Shown: positions 1-9,443 of the stretch, piece by piece
How positions within the stretch are numbered: position 1 is the first letter of the stretch
How the letters are laid out: each line of letters opens with the position of its first letter
Origin: Afifellaceae bacterium
GTDB taxonomy: Bacteria; Pseudomonadota; Alphaproteobacteria; Rhizobiales; Afifellaceae
Length of the DNA: 64,000 nt
Direction: 5' to 3'
NCBI GenBank assembly: GCA_028284625.1
Contig: JANQRH010000008.1
Span: 163,441 to 227,440, forward strand
Made by a program: the position numbers and the translations under genes
The notes under the pieces: model-generated
Told to the model about the DNA's origin: nothing
Seen by the model: only the letters and a program-made list of their open reading frames with translations
Database searches by the model: none

Positions 1-2
1 GT

Positions 3-248
3 TATTTGCCGAAGGCGTTGGTGTGCGACATGATCGACCTTGTAAAGCCGGCACTTCAGTCAATGCGCATGTCGGGCAAGAAGCGTCATCCGGAGCTTCG
101 CGTGGCGACTTCGGGCGCAGACGCGGCGGCCATGGGAGCGGCTGTGTTGCCGGTGTTCGAGCTCTTGGCGCCCGATCCGAATTTGATGCTGAAGCGCACC
201 GAAAACAGCGCGCCGGCGGAGCCGGTCCGATCGGTGCTCCAATTATGA
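3..248 (+). CDS. ROK-family protein, C-terminal part only
   Basis: The gene is cut by the left edge, and only about 81 C-terminal residues are visible. The reading frame is open to the first base, so the internal TTG at position 6 is not a real start. The sequence matches the end of ROK (repressor/ORF/kinase) proteins: a leading LPK segment, a helix ending in basic residues, then GADAAAMGAAVLPV, which is the typical GADA..GAA.LP stretch near the ROK C-terminus. ROK proteins are sugar kinases or, with an N-terminal winged helix, sugar-responsive repressors. The HTH part, if any, lies outside the window. It sits just upstream of a sugar ABC importer on the same strand, so a local repressor is the more likely role (inference). 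Confidence 0.6.
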   Translation, partial: YLPKALVCDMIDLVKPALQSMRMSGKKRHPELRVATSGADAAAMGAAVLPVFELLAPDPNLMLKRTENSAPAEPVRSVLQL

Positions 249-355
249 CGATGACGTATGTCACAACGAGCTTTGAGACCATGGTGGTCTTAGGGGGAGG
301 CGCCAGCCGCGGAGGCGGACTATGGCGGCTCAAGTCCAACCGAGGGAGGTAGGTA

Positions 356-1336
356 ATGAAGAAGACCTTCGCAGCGTTCGCATTGGCGGCCAGCACCGCA
401 TTGTTCCACCCCGCGGGTGGTGCGGTCGCGCAAGACAGTTTCTCAGTCACGCTGATTCCGGGGCTGACGACCGATGCGTTCTACATCACTATGCGGAAGG
501 GTGCTGAGGCGGCCGCCGAGAAGATGGGTGTGGATTTCAGCTTCCAGGGTGCGCCGAACTTCAATCCGACTGAGCAGATCCCGGTTCTTGAGGCGGTGAT
601 CGCGCAGGGTCCGGACGCGATCCTAATCGCGCCGACCGACAAGACGCAGCTGATCGAACCGCTGCGGCAGGCCGTCAATGCGGGCATCCTCGTTCTGACG
701 GTCGATACCTTCATCGACGACGGGTCGTATCAGGACGGGTCAGGCGCCGGCGACTTTCCACTTTCGCTGATTTCCTCCGACAATGTGCTGGGCGGGCGCA
801 TGGCCGGCCGTGCGCTCTGTGAGGCAATTGGCGGATCGGGCAAGGTCTTCGTCTCCAACGTGAACCCCGGCATCTCCACCACCGACCAGCGCGAAGAAGG
901 CTTCAAGCTGGAGATGGCGGCAAGCTGCCCGGGCGCAGAGGTGCTTGAGACCCAGTTCAACGAGAACGATTCCGCCATTGCCGCTACGCAGCTTCAGGCG
1001 GTCCTCGCTCGCGAGCCCGATCTTGCCGGTGTGTTCGGCGCCAACCTGTTCTCCGCCATCGGCACGGCAGACGGCGTCCGCGCGGCGGGCAAATCCGGCG
1101 AAATCCCCGTGGCCACGTTCGATGCCCCGCAGCGCATCGTGGAGGATCTGAAGTCCGGTCTGGTGAACATCGCGATCGCCCAGCATCCGGCCGAGATCGG
1201 CTGGTTCGGCGTGGCGGCTGCCGTTGCCGCGCTGAGCGGTCAGTCCGTGCCGACCGCCATCGGCACCGGCTTCACCATCATGACGCCGGAGAATATCGAC
1301 GATCCGGCCGTGGCCGCGTTCGTCTATTCCGACTGA
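356..1336 (+). CDS. Sugar ABC transporter, substrate-binding protein (RbsB-type)
   Basis: This is a periplasmic binding protein of the ribose/galactose type (Peripla_BP_4), 326 residues. It starts with a Sec signal peptide (MKKTFAAFALAASTALF, cleavage near AVAQ). Family traits are ILIAPTDKTQLIEPLRQAVNAGI around residue 95 (sugar-family IVAPTD..L...A..AGI) and VLTVDTFIDD. The start is supported by a strong ribosome site (GGGAGGTAGG, then TAATG). A rho-independent terminator lies directly after the gene, before the permease and ATPase. Its ligand, probably a monosaccharide or polyol, cannot be told from the sequence. Confidence 0.88.
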   Translation: MKKTFAAFALAASTALFHPAGGAVAQDSFSVTLIPGLTTDAFYITMRKGAEAAAEKMGVDFSFQGAPNFNPTEQIPVLEAVIAQGPDAILIAPTDKTQLIEPLRQAVNAGILVLTVDTFIDDGSYQDGSGAGDFPLSLISSDNVLGGRMAGRALCEAIGGSGKVFVSNVNPGISTTDQREEGFKLEMAASCPGAEVLETQFNENDSAIAATQLQAVLAREPDLAGVFGANLFSAIGTADGVRAAGKSGEIPVATFDAPQRIVEDLKSGLVNIAIAQHPAEIGWFGVAAAVAALSGQSVPTAIGTGFTIMTPENIDDPAVAAFVYSD

Positions 1337-1382
1337 TCGCACTCTGGTCGCACCGGCGGCGCGATTGCGCTAACATGAACAC

Positions 1383-1412
1383 GTGCTGCGGGCTCTGCCC
1401 GCAGCACTTTTT
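1383..1412 (+). terminator. Rho-independent terminator after the binding-protein gene
   Basis: A perfect 11-bp GC-rich stem (1383-1393 with 1397-1407, arms GTGCTGCGGGC/GCCCGCAGCAC) with a TCT loop is followed by five T. It lies between the binding protein and the permease of one operon, so it probably acts as a partial terminator giving excess binding protein. It also excludes the GTG at 1383 as the permease start. Confidence 0.85.
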
Positions 1413-1463
1413 ATCAGATTTCCGGTGCGCCCAAGCCCCGCGCCCGGCCAGGGGGACGCCCGC

Positions 1464-2513
1464 ATGTCATCAGAGGAATCGGCCAGTAGCGGCGACAACA
1501 TTCCAAGGGGCGCCGCCCTGCTGCAATTCGTCAGTAACGCCTGGCCGTGGCTGTTCTTCCTTTTTCTTCTCACGGTGTTTGAGGCGTGGGGTCGTATCGG
1601 GTTTGGTCAGTCGTTCGTCACCAATCCGTTCGTTCTGAAAAGCATCGCTGTTGCGGCATCGTTCGCGCTGCTTCTGGCGGCGGGACAGACGCTCGTCATC
1701 ATCAGCGGCGGCATCGACCTGTCGCTGGCCTTCACCATGGGGCTCGCGGCCGTGGTGACGGCGTTCGGCATGAACATGGCGTCGCCCCATGTCGGCCCGA
1801 TCCTCTCCTTCTTCTTCGGCGCATCGCTGGCGCTGATGGTGTCCTTCATACCGGGCTTCATCAACGGCTTTCTGGTGGCGCATCTGCATGTGCCGGCCTT
1901 CATCGCGACGCTCGGCTTCTTCGGTATCAACCGGAGCGCCGCCTTCATCTTCGCGGGCGGAGTCGACGAACCGATCGCCGACCGCACGGTTGTCAGCGTC
2001 ATCGGCTATTATGAAGTCTTCGGTGTCGTGCCTCTGCTGGTGGTGGTTACCGCGGTCACAGTGCTTGGTGTTCACTATGTGCTGTCGCAGACACGCTACG
2101 GACAATACACCTATGCCATCGGCGGCAGCATGGAGGCGGCCTCCCGCGCCGGCGTCAATGTGCGCCGGCATATCTGGTCGCTTTATGTGTTCGCCTCGCT
2201 TCTGGCGGGGCTTGCTGGAGTTCTGCATGCGACCCGCTTCGGCTCGGGGCGAGCGGATTCAGGCGAGCCGCTCCTGCTAAGTGCAGTTGCTGCCGTGGTG
2301 GTGGGTGGCGCCAGCCTCTTTGGCGGCCGCGGCACCATCATCGGTGCACTGATTGGTACTCTCATCATCGCGACGATCCCATCCGGTCTGTCGTTCCTGC
2401 GCGTCAATCCCTTCTTCCAGTTCGGCGTGGAAGGCGTGATCATCATCGTCTCGGTGCTGATCTATATGTCGCGTGACCGATTCAACTGGGGAGGCGGCCG
2501 TGGACAAACCTAA
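1464..2513 (+). CDS. Sugar ABC transporter permease (RbsC-type)
   Basis: This is the inner-membrane permease of the branched-chain/ribose type (BPD_transp_2), 349 residues from this start, with about eight to ten hydrophobic segments. Typical family sequence includes LLAAGQTLVIISGGIDLSLAF near residue 70 and SLFGGRGTIIGALIGTLII near residue 285. ATG 1464 is preferred over the upstream GTG at 1383 because that GTG lies inside a terminator stem, and a GGGGGA site precedes 1464. The 3' end overlaps the ATPase gene, which indicates co-translation. It works with the binding protein at 356-1336 and the ATPase at 2500-3258. Confidence 0.88.
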   Translation: MSSEESASSGDNIPRGAALLQFVSNAWPWLFFLFLLTVFEAWGRIGFGQSFVTNPFVLKSIAVAASFALLLAAGQTLVIISGGIDLSLAFTMGLAAVVTAFGMNMASPHVGPILSFFFGASLALMVSFIPGFINGFLVAHLHVPAFIATLGFFGINRSAAFIFAGGVDEPIADRTVVSVIGYYEVFGVVPLLVVVTAVTVLGVHYVLSQTRYGQYTYAIGGSMEAASRAGVNVRRHIWSLYVFASLLAGLAGVLHATRFGSGRADSGEPLLLSAVAAVVVGGASLFGGRGTIIGALIGTLIIATIPSGLSFLRVNPFFQFGVEGVIIIVSVLIYMSRDRFNWGGGRGQT

Positions 2514-3258
2514 CGGCGATGCGATCCTCCAGGGGCGCAACATCTCCAAGCGTTTCGGCGGTGTCCAGGCGCTCGATAAGGTGTCGTTCGATCTCTATCC
2601 GGGCGAGGTCTTGGCATTGGCCGGCGATAACGGGGCCGGCAAGTCGACCCTCATCAAGACTGTCGCGGGTGTCTATGGGGCTGACGAAGGCGAAGTCATC
2701 TATCGCGGCGAGACGGTGAAGTTCGACAATCCGAGCGCTGCGCGGGGCGCTGGTATCGAGACGATCTATCAGGACTTGGCGCTGGCCGATAATCTGGATG
2801 TCGGTGCGAACGTCTTCCTCGGACGGGAGCCATCGCGCAGGCTTTTTGGGTTTCTCCCCTCGATCGACCGCCGAAAGATGCGTGAAGAATCGGCGGGCGT
2901 TCTTGATCTGCTCGACATTGAGATTAGCCCGTCGGCTTTGTCCAAGCCGGTCCACAGCCTTTCGGGCGGTCAGCGGCAAGCGGTGGCGATCGGCCGGGCG
3001 ATTTTCTGGAACGCGACGGTTCTGATCATGGATGAGCCGACGGCCGCGCTCGGCGTCCCCGAGCAGCGCAAGGTCATGGACCTTATCCGCCGGCTGAAGG
3101 AGCGCAACGTCGGGATATTGTTCATTTCGCACAATCTCAGCGACATATTCGAAGTGTCGGATCGCATTCTCGTTCTTCGGCGCGGCAAGGCGGCCGGCGA
3201 GCGCAAGATCAGCGATACCGACAGCGATGAGGTCGTGAAGCTGATGGTCGGCGGCTGA
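2500..3258 (+). CDS. Sugar ABC transporter ATP-binding protein (single-domain RbsA-like)
   Basis: This is the cytoplasmic ATPase of the ribose-type importer, 252 residues. Visible motifs are Walker A GDNGAGKST near residue 43, signature LSGGQRQAVAIGRA near 150, Walker B VLIMDEPTAALG and the H-loop LFISHN. RbsA/XylG proteins usually carry two ATPase domains in about 500 residues; this one has only the N-terminal-type domain, as in FrcA-like systems. GTG 2500 is chosen because GGGGAGG lies directly upstream. A GTG at 2473 is in frame but would overlap the permease more deeply. The operon ends about 38 bp before the convergent ribitol dehydrogenase gene. Confidence 0.87.
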   Translation: MDKPNGDAILQGRNISKRFGGVQALDKVSFDLYPGEVLALAGDNGAGKSTLIKTVAGVYGADEGEVIYRGETVKFDNPSAARGAGIETIYQDLALADNLDVGANVFLGREPSRRLFGFLPSIDRRKMREESAGVLDLLDIEISPSALSKPVHSLSGGQRQAVAIGRAIFWNATVLIMDEPTAALGVPEQRKVMDLIRRLKERNVGILFISHNLSDIFEVSDRILVLRRGKAAGERKISDTDSDEVVKLMVGG

Positions 3259-3285
3259 GGCCAAGAACGGCGTGGCTTTGGCCTC
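3257..3285. terminator. Possible bidirectional hairpin between convergent operons
   Basis: An 8-bp inverted repeat (GAGGCCAA / TTGGCCTC) with a 13-nt loop lies between the ATPase stop and the convergent dehydrogenase stop. There is no T run, so termination is only a suggestion. Confidence 0.3.
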
Positions 3286-3296
3286 GCCGATCCGTC

Positions 3297-4025
3297 CTAC
3301 ATGTCGAGACCGTGCGGCAGGATGGTGATGTCGCGGATGACGATCCCGTCAGGGCGCGTCAGCATGAACATCACGCATTCGGCGACCTCGTTGGCCTCCA
3401 TCAGCGCCTTTGCCGCCAGCGCCTCCTCCATCTTCGCCTTCGGCCAGTCATCGAGAAGGGCGGTGATCACCGGCCCCGGCAGGACGGCGCCCATACGGAT
3501 GTTGTGCTCGATGAGCTGCCGGCGCGTCGAATGTACGAAGGCCTGAACGGCGTGTTTGGAGGCGGTGTAGATCGGCTCCCAGATGACTGGGATGACGCCC
3601 GCCACCGACGAGGTGAAGACGATATCGCCGCGCTTCTTCTCAATCATGTGCGGCAACACGGCATGTACGGAGCGAAAGGCGGCGTTGGTGTTGAGGTCGA
3701 GCACCTTGTCCCAGACATCCGGATCGCCGTCGGCAACCGCACCGCCGACATAGGCGCCGGCATTGGCGTAAAAGATATGCAGATCGCCGGCGAGGTCGAG
3801 AATGCGCGGCAGCATGGCCGAAACCTCGGCGCCGTTGAGGAGATCGACAACGAGCGCGTGGGCGTTGGGACCGAGCTCGCCGGTGAGCTCCTCCAGCTTT
3901 TCAGCGTCGCGGTCGATCAATATGACGCTCGCGCCCGCATCCAGCATTGCCTTTGCGCAGGCCAGTCCGATGCCGGAGGCGGCGCCGGTTATGGCGGCAG
4001 ATTTTCCATTTAGCGCTTCGCTCAT
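3297..4025 (-). CDS. rbtD: Ribitol 2-dehydrogenase (short-chain dehydrogenase)
   Basis: This NAD-dependent enzyme oxidises ribitol to D-ribulose. At 242 residues it is a classical SDR: the cofactor glycine motif TGAASGIG is near residue 14, the NAG motif (ANAGAY) near 88, and the catalytic Tyr-Lys in YTASK near 152. The similarity to Klebsiella ribitol dehydrogenase, as I remember that sequence, is strong over the whole length, including [43 protein letters not shown] and RDI.ILP. It is the last gene of a minus-strand operon carrying a polyol-type ABC importer, a ketose epimerase and a pentulose-type kinase, which fits pentitol catabolism. Confidence 0.85.
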   Translation of the reverse strand: MSEALNGKSAAITGAASGIGLACAKAMLDAGASVILIDRDAEKLEELTGELGPNAHALVVDLLNGAEVSAMLPRILDLAGDLHIFYANAGAYVGGAVADGDPDVWDKVLDLNTNAAFRSVHAVLPHMIEKKRGDIVFTSSVAGVIPVIWEPIYTASKHAVQAFVHSTRRQLIEHNIRMGAVLPGPVITALLDDWPKAKMEEALAAKALMEANEVAECVMFMLTRPDGIVIRDITILPHGLDM

Positions 4026-4040
4026 TTTGTTCTCCTTGTC

Positions 4041-4048
4041 TTTAGAGC
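4041..4048 (+). repeat. TTTAGAGC core of an intergenic repeat element
   Basis: The same 8-mer recurs at 8007-8014 and 23439-23446, each time in a short spacer between transporter or catabolic genes. At 23439 it opens a long imperfect hairpin. Such degenerate TTTAGAGC... elements are frequent in Hyphomicrobiales intergenic regions. Here it lies in the 57-bp gap between the dehydrogenase and ATPase genes. Confidence 0.35.
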
Positions 4049-4082
4049 AATCGCAATGTTTGTCCGACGCCGGCAGCTTCCA

Positions 4083-5180
4083 TCAGGCGTCGACCGGTTC
4101 GCGCGCTTTCGTGTTGGTGCGAATGCGCTGGTCCCGGCCGTCGAAAAGGTGGCAGAGCTCGCCGGGCAGCGTCAGGTGGATCGTCTCGCCGCCGTGATAG
4201 TCGCGCTCGCCGACGGCGCGGACCGTGATCATGCCGACATCGGGCACGTCGACGTAAAGAAACGCGTCGGAGCCGAGCTGCTCCTCAACGAGGATGGTGC
4301 CCTGCCAGTCACCGGATTCGTGCGAATATCTCAGATGCTCGGGTCTTATGCCGAGCGTCATTTTGGGGGCCATATCGTCCTGCGCCAGGCCGGGTACCGA
4401 AATCTCCGTGCCGTCGCAGAGTTTCACGCGCCCGTCGGACCCGGGGCCGGCGTCGACGAAATTCATCTTCGGCGAGCCGATGAAGCCGGCGACGAATTTG
4501 TTGCTGGGATAGTCGTAAAGCTTGACCGGCGTGTCGTATTGCTCAACACGCCCGGCGTTAAGCACGACGATCCGGTCGGCCATGGTCATCGCTTCCACCT
4601 GATCGTGAGTGACGTAGACCATCGTCGTATCGAGGGATTTGTGCAGACGGATGAGCTCAATCCGCATCTGGACGCGCAGGGCGGCGTCGAGGTTCGATAA
4701 TGGCTCGTCAAACAGGAACGCCGTCGGGTTGCGGACGATGGCGCGGCCGATGGCGACCCGTTGCTGCTGGCCGCCGGAAAGCTCGCGCGGCTTGCGGCCC
4801 AGCAAGTCCAGCATGTCGAGCGTCTGGGCGGCGGTCTCGACCTTCTGTTTGATCTCCGCCTTGGGCAGTCCGGCAATGCGCAGGCCGAAGCCGATATTGT
4901 CGCGCACGCTGATATGGGGAAACAGCGCATAGGACTGGAAGACCATGGCCAGGCCGCGCGACGAGGGCTTGTCGTGGCTGACATCCCGATCGTCGATGAT
5001 GACCTGACCGCCGGTAAGCTCTTCCAGCCCGGTGATCAGCCGGAGCAAGGTCGACTTGCCGCATCCCGATGGGCCGACAAAAACGACGAACTCGCCGTTC
5101 TCGATCTCCAGGCTCACATCGTCGATGACGGTGACGTCGCCGAACTTCTTGACGACGTCCTTCAGGGCGATCTTACCCAT
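4083..5180 (-). CDS. Carbohydrate ABC transporter ATP-binding protein (MalK/UgpC-type)
   Basis: This is the cytoplasmic ATPase of a CUT1 sugar/polyol importer, 365 residues. Walker A is GPSGCGKST near residue 38, the signature [14 protein letters not shown] near 134, Walker [12 protein letters not shown] and the H-loop VYVTHD. The C-terminal third is the OB-fold/TOBE regulatory region typical of MalK/UgpC, including GIRPEHLRY. Its start overlaps the end of the epimerase gene by 8 nt, so both are probably co-translated. It may also power the ATPase-less importer at 22127-25421, since MalK-type ATPases are known to be shared (inference). Confidence 0.9.
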   Translation of the reverse strand: MGKIALKDVVKKFGDVTVIDDVSLEIENGEFVVFVGPSGCGKSTLLRLITGLEELTGGQVIIDDRDVSHDKPSSRGLAMVFQSYALFPHISVRDNIGFGLRIAGLPKAEIKQKVETAAQTLDMLDLLGRKPRELSGGQQQRVAIGRAIVRNPTAFLFDEPLSNLDAALRVQMRIELIRLHKSLDTTMVYVTHDQVEAMTMADRIVVLNAGRVEQYDTPVKLYDYPSNKFVAGFIGSPKMNFVDAGPGSDGRVKLCDGTEISVPGLAQDDMAPKMTLGIRPEHLRYSHESGDWQGTILVEEQLGSDAFLYVDVPDVGMITVRAVGERDYHGGETIHLTLPGELCHLFDGRDQRIRTNTKAREPVDA

Positions 5181-6081
5181 CGCGTGCTCCTGCGGCCGCC
5201 GTCTGCTTCACCAACCCGTCGACTTTACGTGCGGCGTGCAGATGCGCCGTCGTGAACTGAAAAGCGTGGCGGCACAGATCTTCGCCGTCGGACCACAGAT
5301 TGCGCCAAATCCCGAGCATGCTTGAAAGCTGCGGATTCACGACCTCGGAGCTGAAGGATTCAAACACGATCGGCCCGCCATAGCCAATGCGCGCGAGGCT
5401 CCTGAAAATGCCGTCAAAGTCGATGGAGCCGCTGCCGAGATAGCCACGATGCGATTCGCCGATGTGGAAGTAGCCGAGCCGGTCGCCGGTCTCCATGATG
5501 GCGTGCGCGGAATCGGCTTCCTCGATGTTCATGTGATAGGTGTCGAGATGCACTTTGACGTTCTTCGCGCCCACGCGGTCGCAGAGCGCGACGCCTTGGG
5601 CGGCCGTGTTGAGGACATTCGATTCATAGCGGTTCACGACCTCAAGGCCGATTTCGATGCCGAGGCCTTCGGCGTGTGCACAGACGCGCCGCAGGATGTC
5701 GGCACTCTGGTCGATGGCGGCGTCGGTTGCGGGCTCCATGTATTTCTTCATCGCCGAATGGATGACCCCGCAGACATGCGTGGCGCCGATCTCATTGGCG
5801 AGCGTGACGACCGTCTTCAGATGCGTCTCGCCGCGCTGAGCAATGTCGGGATCGGAGCTGGTGATGTCGTTGGTCGGGTCGAGTCCAAGCGAAACCGTCG
5901 CCGCGATGCTGGCCTCCTGAAGTACGCGACGCGTCATGGCGGTGTCGATCGCCGAGGTGTCCAACATCGGTATCTCGACCAGGTCGTATCCGAGCCGTGC
6001 GCTTCCCTCGATGGCGGTTCGTGCTTCCGCCTCGCTCCAGCCGCCGACCCAGCTTAAGGCATGTACGCCGATCTTGTTCAT
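5173..6081 (-). CDS. Ketose 3-epimerase-like sugar isomerase (xylose-isomerase-like TIM barrel)
   Basis: This 302-residue protein belongs to the D-tagatose/D-psicose 3-epimerase family. The four metal and catalytic residues are recognisable: Glu in LEVVNRYE near residue 150, Asp-His in HLDTYHMN near 180, His in [14 protein letters not shown] near 210 and Glu in IVFESF near 240. These enzymes invert C3 of free ketoses, including ketopentoses. Next to ribitol dehydrogenase and a xylulokinase-like kinase, the most economical role is D-ribulose to D-xylulose (inference). It sits between the inner permease and the ATPase gene, so it is co-transcribed with the importer. Confidence 0.8.
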   Translation of the reverse strand: MNKIGVHALSWVGGWSEAEARTAIEGSARLGYDLVEIPMLDTSAIDTAMTRRVLQEASIAATVSLGLDPTNDITSSDPDIAQRGETHLKTVVTLANEIGATHVCGVIHSAMKKYMEPATDAAIDQSADILRRVCAHAEGLGIEIGLEVVNRYESNVLNTAAQGVALCDRVGAKNVKVHLDTYHMNIEEADSAHAIMETGDRLGYFHIGESHRGYLGSGSIDFDGIFRSLARIGYGGPIVFESFSSEVVNPQLSSMLGIWRNLWSDGEDLCRHAFQFTTAHLHAARKVDGLVKQTAAAGARDG

Positions 6082-6132
6082 GTCTCTCCCTCGGTTGGCT
6101 CACCGATCAATGTTTCGCCTCAGTGCTTCATC

Positions 6133-6951
6133 TCAATGCTTCACTGCGCCCATGGTCAGACCGGACACGATGTGTCGCTGCATCAAGAGGGTGAAGATCA
6201 CCGGCGGCAGGATCTGGATCACGGTCGCTGCGGAGATCAGCTCCCAATAGGTCTTCGTCACAGTGGAGAAGGCGGAGATCACGACCGGGAATGTCTTGGC
6301 TTCACGCGTCGTCAGGAACAGCGCCAGAAGCAATTCGTTCCACGCGAAGATAAAGACGAACGTCGCGACGGTCGCGATGCCGCTCCTGGCGAGCGGCAGG
6401 GCGACGATCCAGAACGTCTGAAACCAGGAACAGCCTTCAACCCGCGCCGCCTCGATGATCTCCTTGGGGATGTTGCGGAAGAACGACATCGCCACCCAGA
6501 TCGCGAAGGGCAGGTTGAAGCCCGCATAAACGATGATCAGCGTCGGCAGCGTGTCGAGCATCCCCACCGTGTTGAACACGATGAACAGGGGAACGGCCGC
6601 GGCGATCGGCGGCATCATGCGCGTGCTCAGAATCCAGTCCGCCAAGAGGTGCCGCCCGCGGAAGCCGAAGTTTACGAGCGCGAAGGCGGCCGGTAGCGCG
6701 AAGCACATGCACAGCACCGTCGCGCCGAGCGTCACGATGATGGAATTGCGCAGGAACTGCCAATTCTCCGTCAGAAGCAGCACGTAGTTTTCCAGATAGC
6801 TGAAGTCGGGCAGCCAGACCGGCGGGATCGCGTAGATGTCGTTGATGGTCTTGAAGGAGGCCATCACCATCCACAGGATCGGCAGGGTGAAGAACAGCAC
6901 GATGAAGGCTGCCGCGAAGAGCGCGATATATTGGCTGCGCCGCCTAGTCAT
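6133..6951 (-). CDS. Carbohydrate ABC transporter permease (MalG-type)
   Basis: This 272-residue inner-membrane protein has about six membrane segments. The start reads MTRRRSQYIALFAAAFIVLF, a short basic head and then the first helix. The cytoplasmic EAA loop is seen as EAARVEGCSWFQTFWIVALPLARSG-type sequence near residue 175. The start overlaps the partner permease by 8 nt. It pairs with the MalF-like protein at 6944-7870, the binding protein at 8044-9384 and the ATPase at 4083-5180. Confidence 0.9.
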   Translation of the reverse strand: MTRRRSQYIALFAAAFIVLFFTLPILWMVMASFKTINDIYAIPPVWLPDFSYLENYVLLLTENWQFLRNSIIVTLGATVLCMCFALPAAFALVNFGFRGRHLLADWILSTRMMPPIAAAVPLFIVFNTVGMLDTLPTLIIVYAGFNLPFAIWVAMSFFRNIPKEIIEAARVEGCSWFQTFWIVALPLARSGIATVATFVFIFAWNELLLALFLTTREAKTFPVVISAFSTVTKTYWELISAATVIQILPPVIFTLLMQRHIVSGLTMGAVKH

Positions 6952-7870
6952 TCTGCAATCTCCGCAGGTAGTTCACCGAGATCGTCGTCACGATGATGCT
7001 GATCAGGAGGATGATCACGGCCGCCGCCGATCCGTAGCCGACCTGAAAGAAGCTGAAGCTCTGCCGATAGGCGAAATAGGTGATGAGCTCGGTGGAATCG
7101 CCGGGGCCGCCGCGGGTGGTGACGTAGACCAGGTCGAAGAGCTTGAGATTATCGATCACCCTCAAGATCACGCCGACCAGGATCACATCGCGAATGGCGG
7201 GGAGTTCGATCCAGCGCGCGACGTGGTACCATTTGGCGTTCTCCAGTTCCGCGGCTTCGTACAGCGACGGGGGGATGGAGACGAGGCCGGCGAGCATGAG
7301 CAGCATCATGAACGGCGTCCATTGCCATGCATTGATGGCGATGACCGTCGGCAGCGCCACCGCCGGATCGCCGAACCAGGTGACGGGGTCCACACCGACC
7401 TGCGACAGCAGATAGTTTGCGATGCCGAGCGTCGGGTTCAGGATGTATCCAAAGATCAGGCCAACGCAGATCGGCGTGATCATCATCGGCAGGATGGCGA
7501 CGGAGCGCAGCACCTGGCCGGCGCGCATGTCGCGGATGCTCAAGAAGACCTTGGCGAAGGTGAAGCCGAGGATCAGCTCGATGCCGATCGATGACAGCGT
7601 CAGGAATGCGGTGTTCTGGATGGATTTCAGAAAGGTCGGGTCGGTGAGAAGGTCTTTGTAGTTCTCAAGCCCGACATAAAACTTTCGGTCGAGACGCGTC
7701 AGTTTGGCCTGAAAGAGGCTGAGATAGACGGAATAAACGAATGGAATGATGCTGAGACAGAACAGGTAGATAACGGCTGGAACGATGAAGAGCAGCTTGG
7801 CTGTTCGTTCCGTGTCGACGCGTTGCCGTTGCGGAAGCGACCCGGCGAGTGTCCCGGAAATATCGGTCAT
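6944..7870 (-). CDS. Carbohydrate ABC transporter permease (MalF-type)
   Basis: This 308-residue permease of the binding-protein-dependent inner-membrane family has six predicted helices, starting with LLFIVPAVIYLFCLSIIPFV after a short cytoplasmic head. The EAA-type loop (YEAAELENAKWYHVARWIELPAI) is near residue 215. ATG 7870 is chosen because GGTGGAACC precedes it; a longer in-frame start at 7906 has no such support. It lies downstream of the binding-protein gene, across a hairpin-rich 173-bp spacer. Confidence 0.88.
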   Translation of the reverse strand: MTDISGTLAGSLPQRQRVDTERTAKLLFIVPAVIYLFCLSIIPFVYSVYLSLFQAKLTRLDRKFYVGLENYKDLLTDPTFLKSIQNTAFLTLSSIGIELILGFTFAKVFLSIRDMRAGQVLRSVAILPMMITPICVGLIFGYILNPTLGIANYLLSQVGVDPVTWFGDPAVALPTVIAINAWQWTPFMMLLMLAGLVSIPPSLYEAAELENAKWYHVARWIELPAIRDVILVGVILRVIDNLKLFDLVYVTTRGGPGDSTELITYFAYRQSFSFFQVGYGSAAAVIILLISIIVTTISVNYLRRLQND

Positions 7871-7939
7871 GGTTCCACCCGACAGGCTCTTGGCGCGCAC
7901 TCTCACTTAAACCGGTTCGACAGATCAAGTGCGGCTGAC

Positions 7940-8037
7940 GGGAAGGGCCGGAGGCCCCTCCCTGGGAGGACGCGCGGCAGGATTCTGCCTGCGCCGGTTG
8001 TCCTCGTTTAGAGCGTCATCGCGTTTCGCAGAAACGC
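7940..8037 (-). terminator. Hairpin cluster between binding-protein and permease genes
   Basis: Three stem-loops lie in the 173-bp spacer after the binding-protein stop: GCGTTTC/GAAACGC (8021-8027 with 8031-8037), a composite stem GAGGAC/GTCCTC enclosing GGCAG/CTGCC (7966-8005), and a 10-bp imperfect GGGAAGGGCC stem (7940-7962). None is followed by a long U run on the minus strand. Partial attenuation or protection of the upstream mRNA is more likely than full termination. The TTTAGAGC repeat core also lies here at 8007-8014. Confidence 0.5.
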
Positions 8038-8043
8038 CATGCA

Positions 8044-9384
8044 CTATTCGATGTACCCCGCGCGCTGAAGCATGCGCGTGATGGTCTCGTTGGCGGCGTC
8101 CATGGCCTCTTGCGGCGTCGCCTCGCCGGTGATGGCCCGGTTCACCTCAAAGCCCAACGCATCGATCATCTCGAACGTGTAGGCATGGCGCGGCCGCAGC
8201 TCCTGCCACGCCAGCTTGGCGGACTCGTAAAGCGTCGGCACCCATGGCTGCGCAGCAATGATCTCCGGATCCTGCATCGCCGAATGGCGGCTTGGCGGCC
8301 CGCCGGCGAGCACGAAGGTCTTGTGCGTGTCGGGATGCGCAAACCACTTCATGTAATCCCACGCTGCGTCCTTCTTGCCGGAATGCTGGTTGATGCACAT
8401 CACCCAGCCGCCGACCGGCGGAACCGCAGTGGCGCCTTCAGCATGCGGGAACAGCGCGACGTCGAAGACATCCTTCACCTTGGAGATCTTCGGGTCGCTG
8501 AACAGCGGCGTGCGGACGGACCAATTGTTGATCATCGCAACCTTGCCCTGCGTGAACGCATTGGCGCGGTCATCCCAGGCGAACTGCTCCACGCCCGGCG
8601 GGCCGTAAGGAACCATGTCCCTGAAGAACTGGATCATCTCCACGGCTTTGGGCGAGTTGAAGAGCGGTGTCTGATCGGCGTAGGCGTCTTCGGAGCCCGG
8701 GAAATTGCTCTCCCAGGGCTTGCCGCCAGCAGAGTAGATCCACTCAAAGAACTGCTGACCGGCCGGCGAACCGCGCTGGAAGTTCATCGCCATGCCGGCG
8801 ACGTCGGGATGGTCTGGGCTTTCGGCGAAGAACTTGGCCGCGGCCATCAACTCATCAAAGGTCTTCGGCACTTCGAGCCCGGCCTCTTCAAAGAGGTCCT
8901 TGCGATAGTGCAGCATGTGCCAGTAGCCAGCGATCGGCAGGCATTGCAGCTTGCCTTCCCACACGGCCTGGCCGGCGAAGGATTCAATGTAATCGTCCAT
9001 CGCCATGATTTCCGGGTCCTCGGCGGCGACCCGGTCTTCGACCGGTTCCACACAGCCGGCCTCGACGAACTCGCCGATCCAGATGCCGTCCACGAACAGA
9101 ACGTCGTACTGATCGTCAGACTGCGAGCACCCGAGAATCTGCTTCTCGTGAAGCGGATCGTAGCCGAAGCCTTCGATCGTTACGCTGGCGCCGGTGACGC
9201 CTTCAAAGGTCGGGCTGATTTCCTTCAGCGAGTCGATAAACGGGTCCTGGATAACCTGGACGCGAAGATCGACACCGCTATGGTCGCCGAGCTCGGTGCT
9301 CCAATCGACAGCGCCGGCCGTCGTCGCCAAAGCGGCTAACGCGATCGCCGATGTCGCGATTTTGAGACTTTTTCGTCCTTTCAT
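8044..9384 (-). CDS. Carbohydrate ABC transporter substrate-binding protein (CUT1 type)
   Basis: This is an extracellular solute-binding protein family 1, 446 residues, with a signal peptide (KSLKIATSAIALAALATTAGA, cleavage before VDW). The mature part has family traits such as YDVLFVDGIWIGEFVEAGCVEP, KVAMINNWSVRTPLF and AAWDYMKWFAHPDTHKTF. The start at 9384 is preferred over an upstream in-frame codon because AGGGAGAAAGTG lies directly before it and it begins the signal peptide. In this operon the ligand is probably a pentitol such as ribitol or another polyol (inference from rbtD and the kinase). Confidence 0.88.
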   Translation of the reverse strand: MKGRKSLKIATSAIALAALATTAGAVDWSTELGDHSGVDLRVQVIQDPFIDSLKEISPTFEGVTGASVTIEGFGYDPLHEKQILGCSQSDDQYDVLFVDGIWIGEFVEAGCVEPVEDRVAAEDPEIMAMDDYIESFAGQAVWEGKLQCLPIAGYWHMLHYRKDLFEEAGLEVPKTFDELMAAAKFFAESPDHPDVAGMAMNFQRGSPAGQQFFEWIYSAGGKPWESNFPGSEDAYADQTPLFNSPKAVEMIQFFRDMVPYGPPGVEQFAWDDRANAFTQGKVAMINNWSVRTPLFSDPKISKVKDVFDVALFPHAEGATAVPPVGGWVMCINQHSGKKDAAWDYMKWFAHPDTHKTFVLAGGPPSRHSAMQDPEIIAAQPWVPTLYESAKLAWQELRPRHAYTFEMIDALGFEVNRAITGEATPQEAMDAANETITRMLQRAGYIE

Positions 9385-9443
9385 CACTTTCTCCCTGTTG
9401 TGGTTCTGCGTCCTTCCCCCAAACAAAGCCACGTCCTTCCTTT

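Noticed and set aside
1383..1463. Upstream GTG extension of the RbsC-type permease
   Set aside because: The GTG is the first base of a perfect terminator stem, so translation from it is implausible.
8110..9339. Plus-strand open frame of 409 codons opposite the solute-binding protein
   Set aside because: Shadow of the minus-strand gene; no signal peptide or motif of its own.
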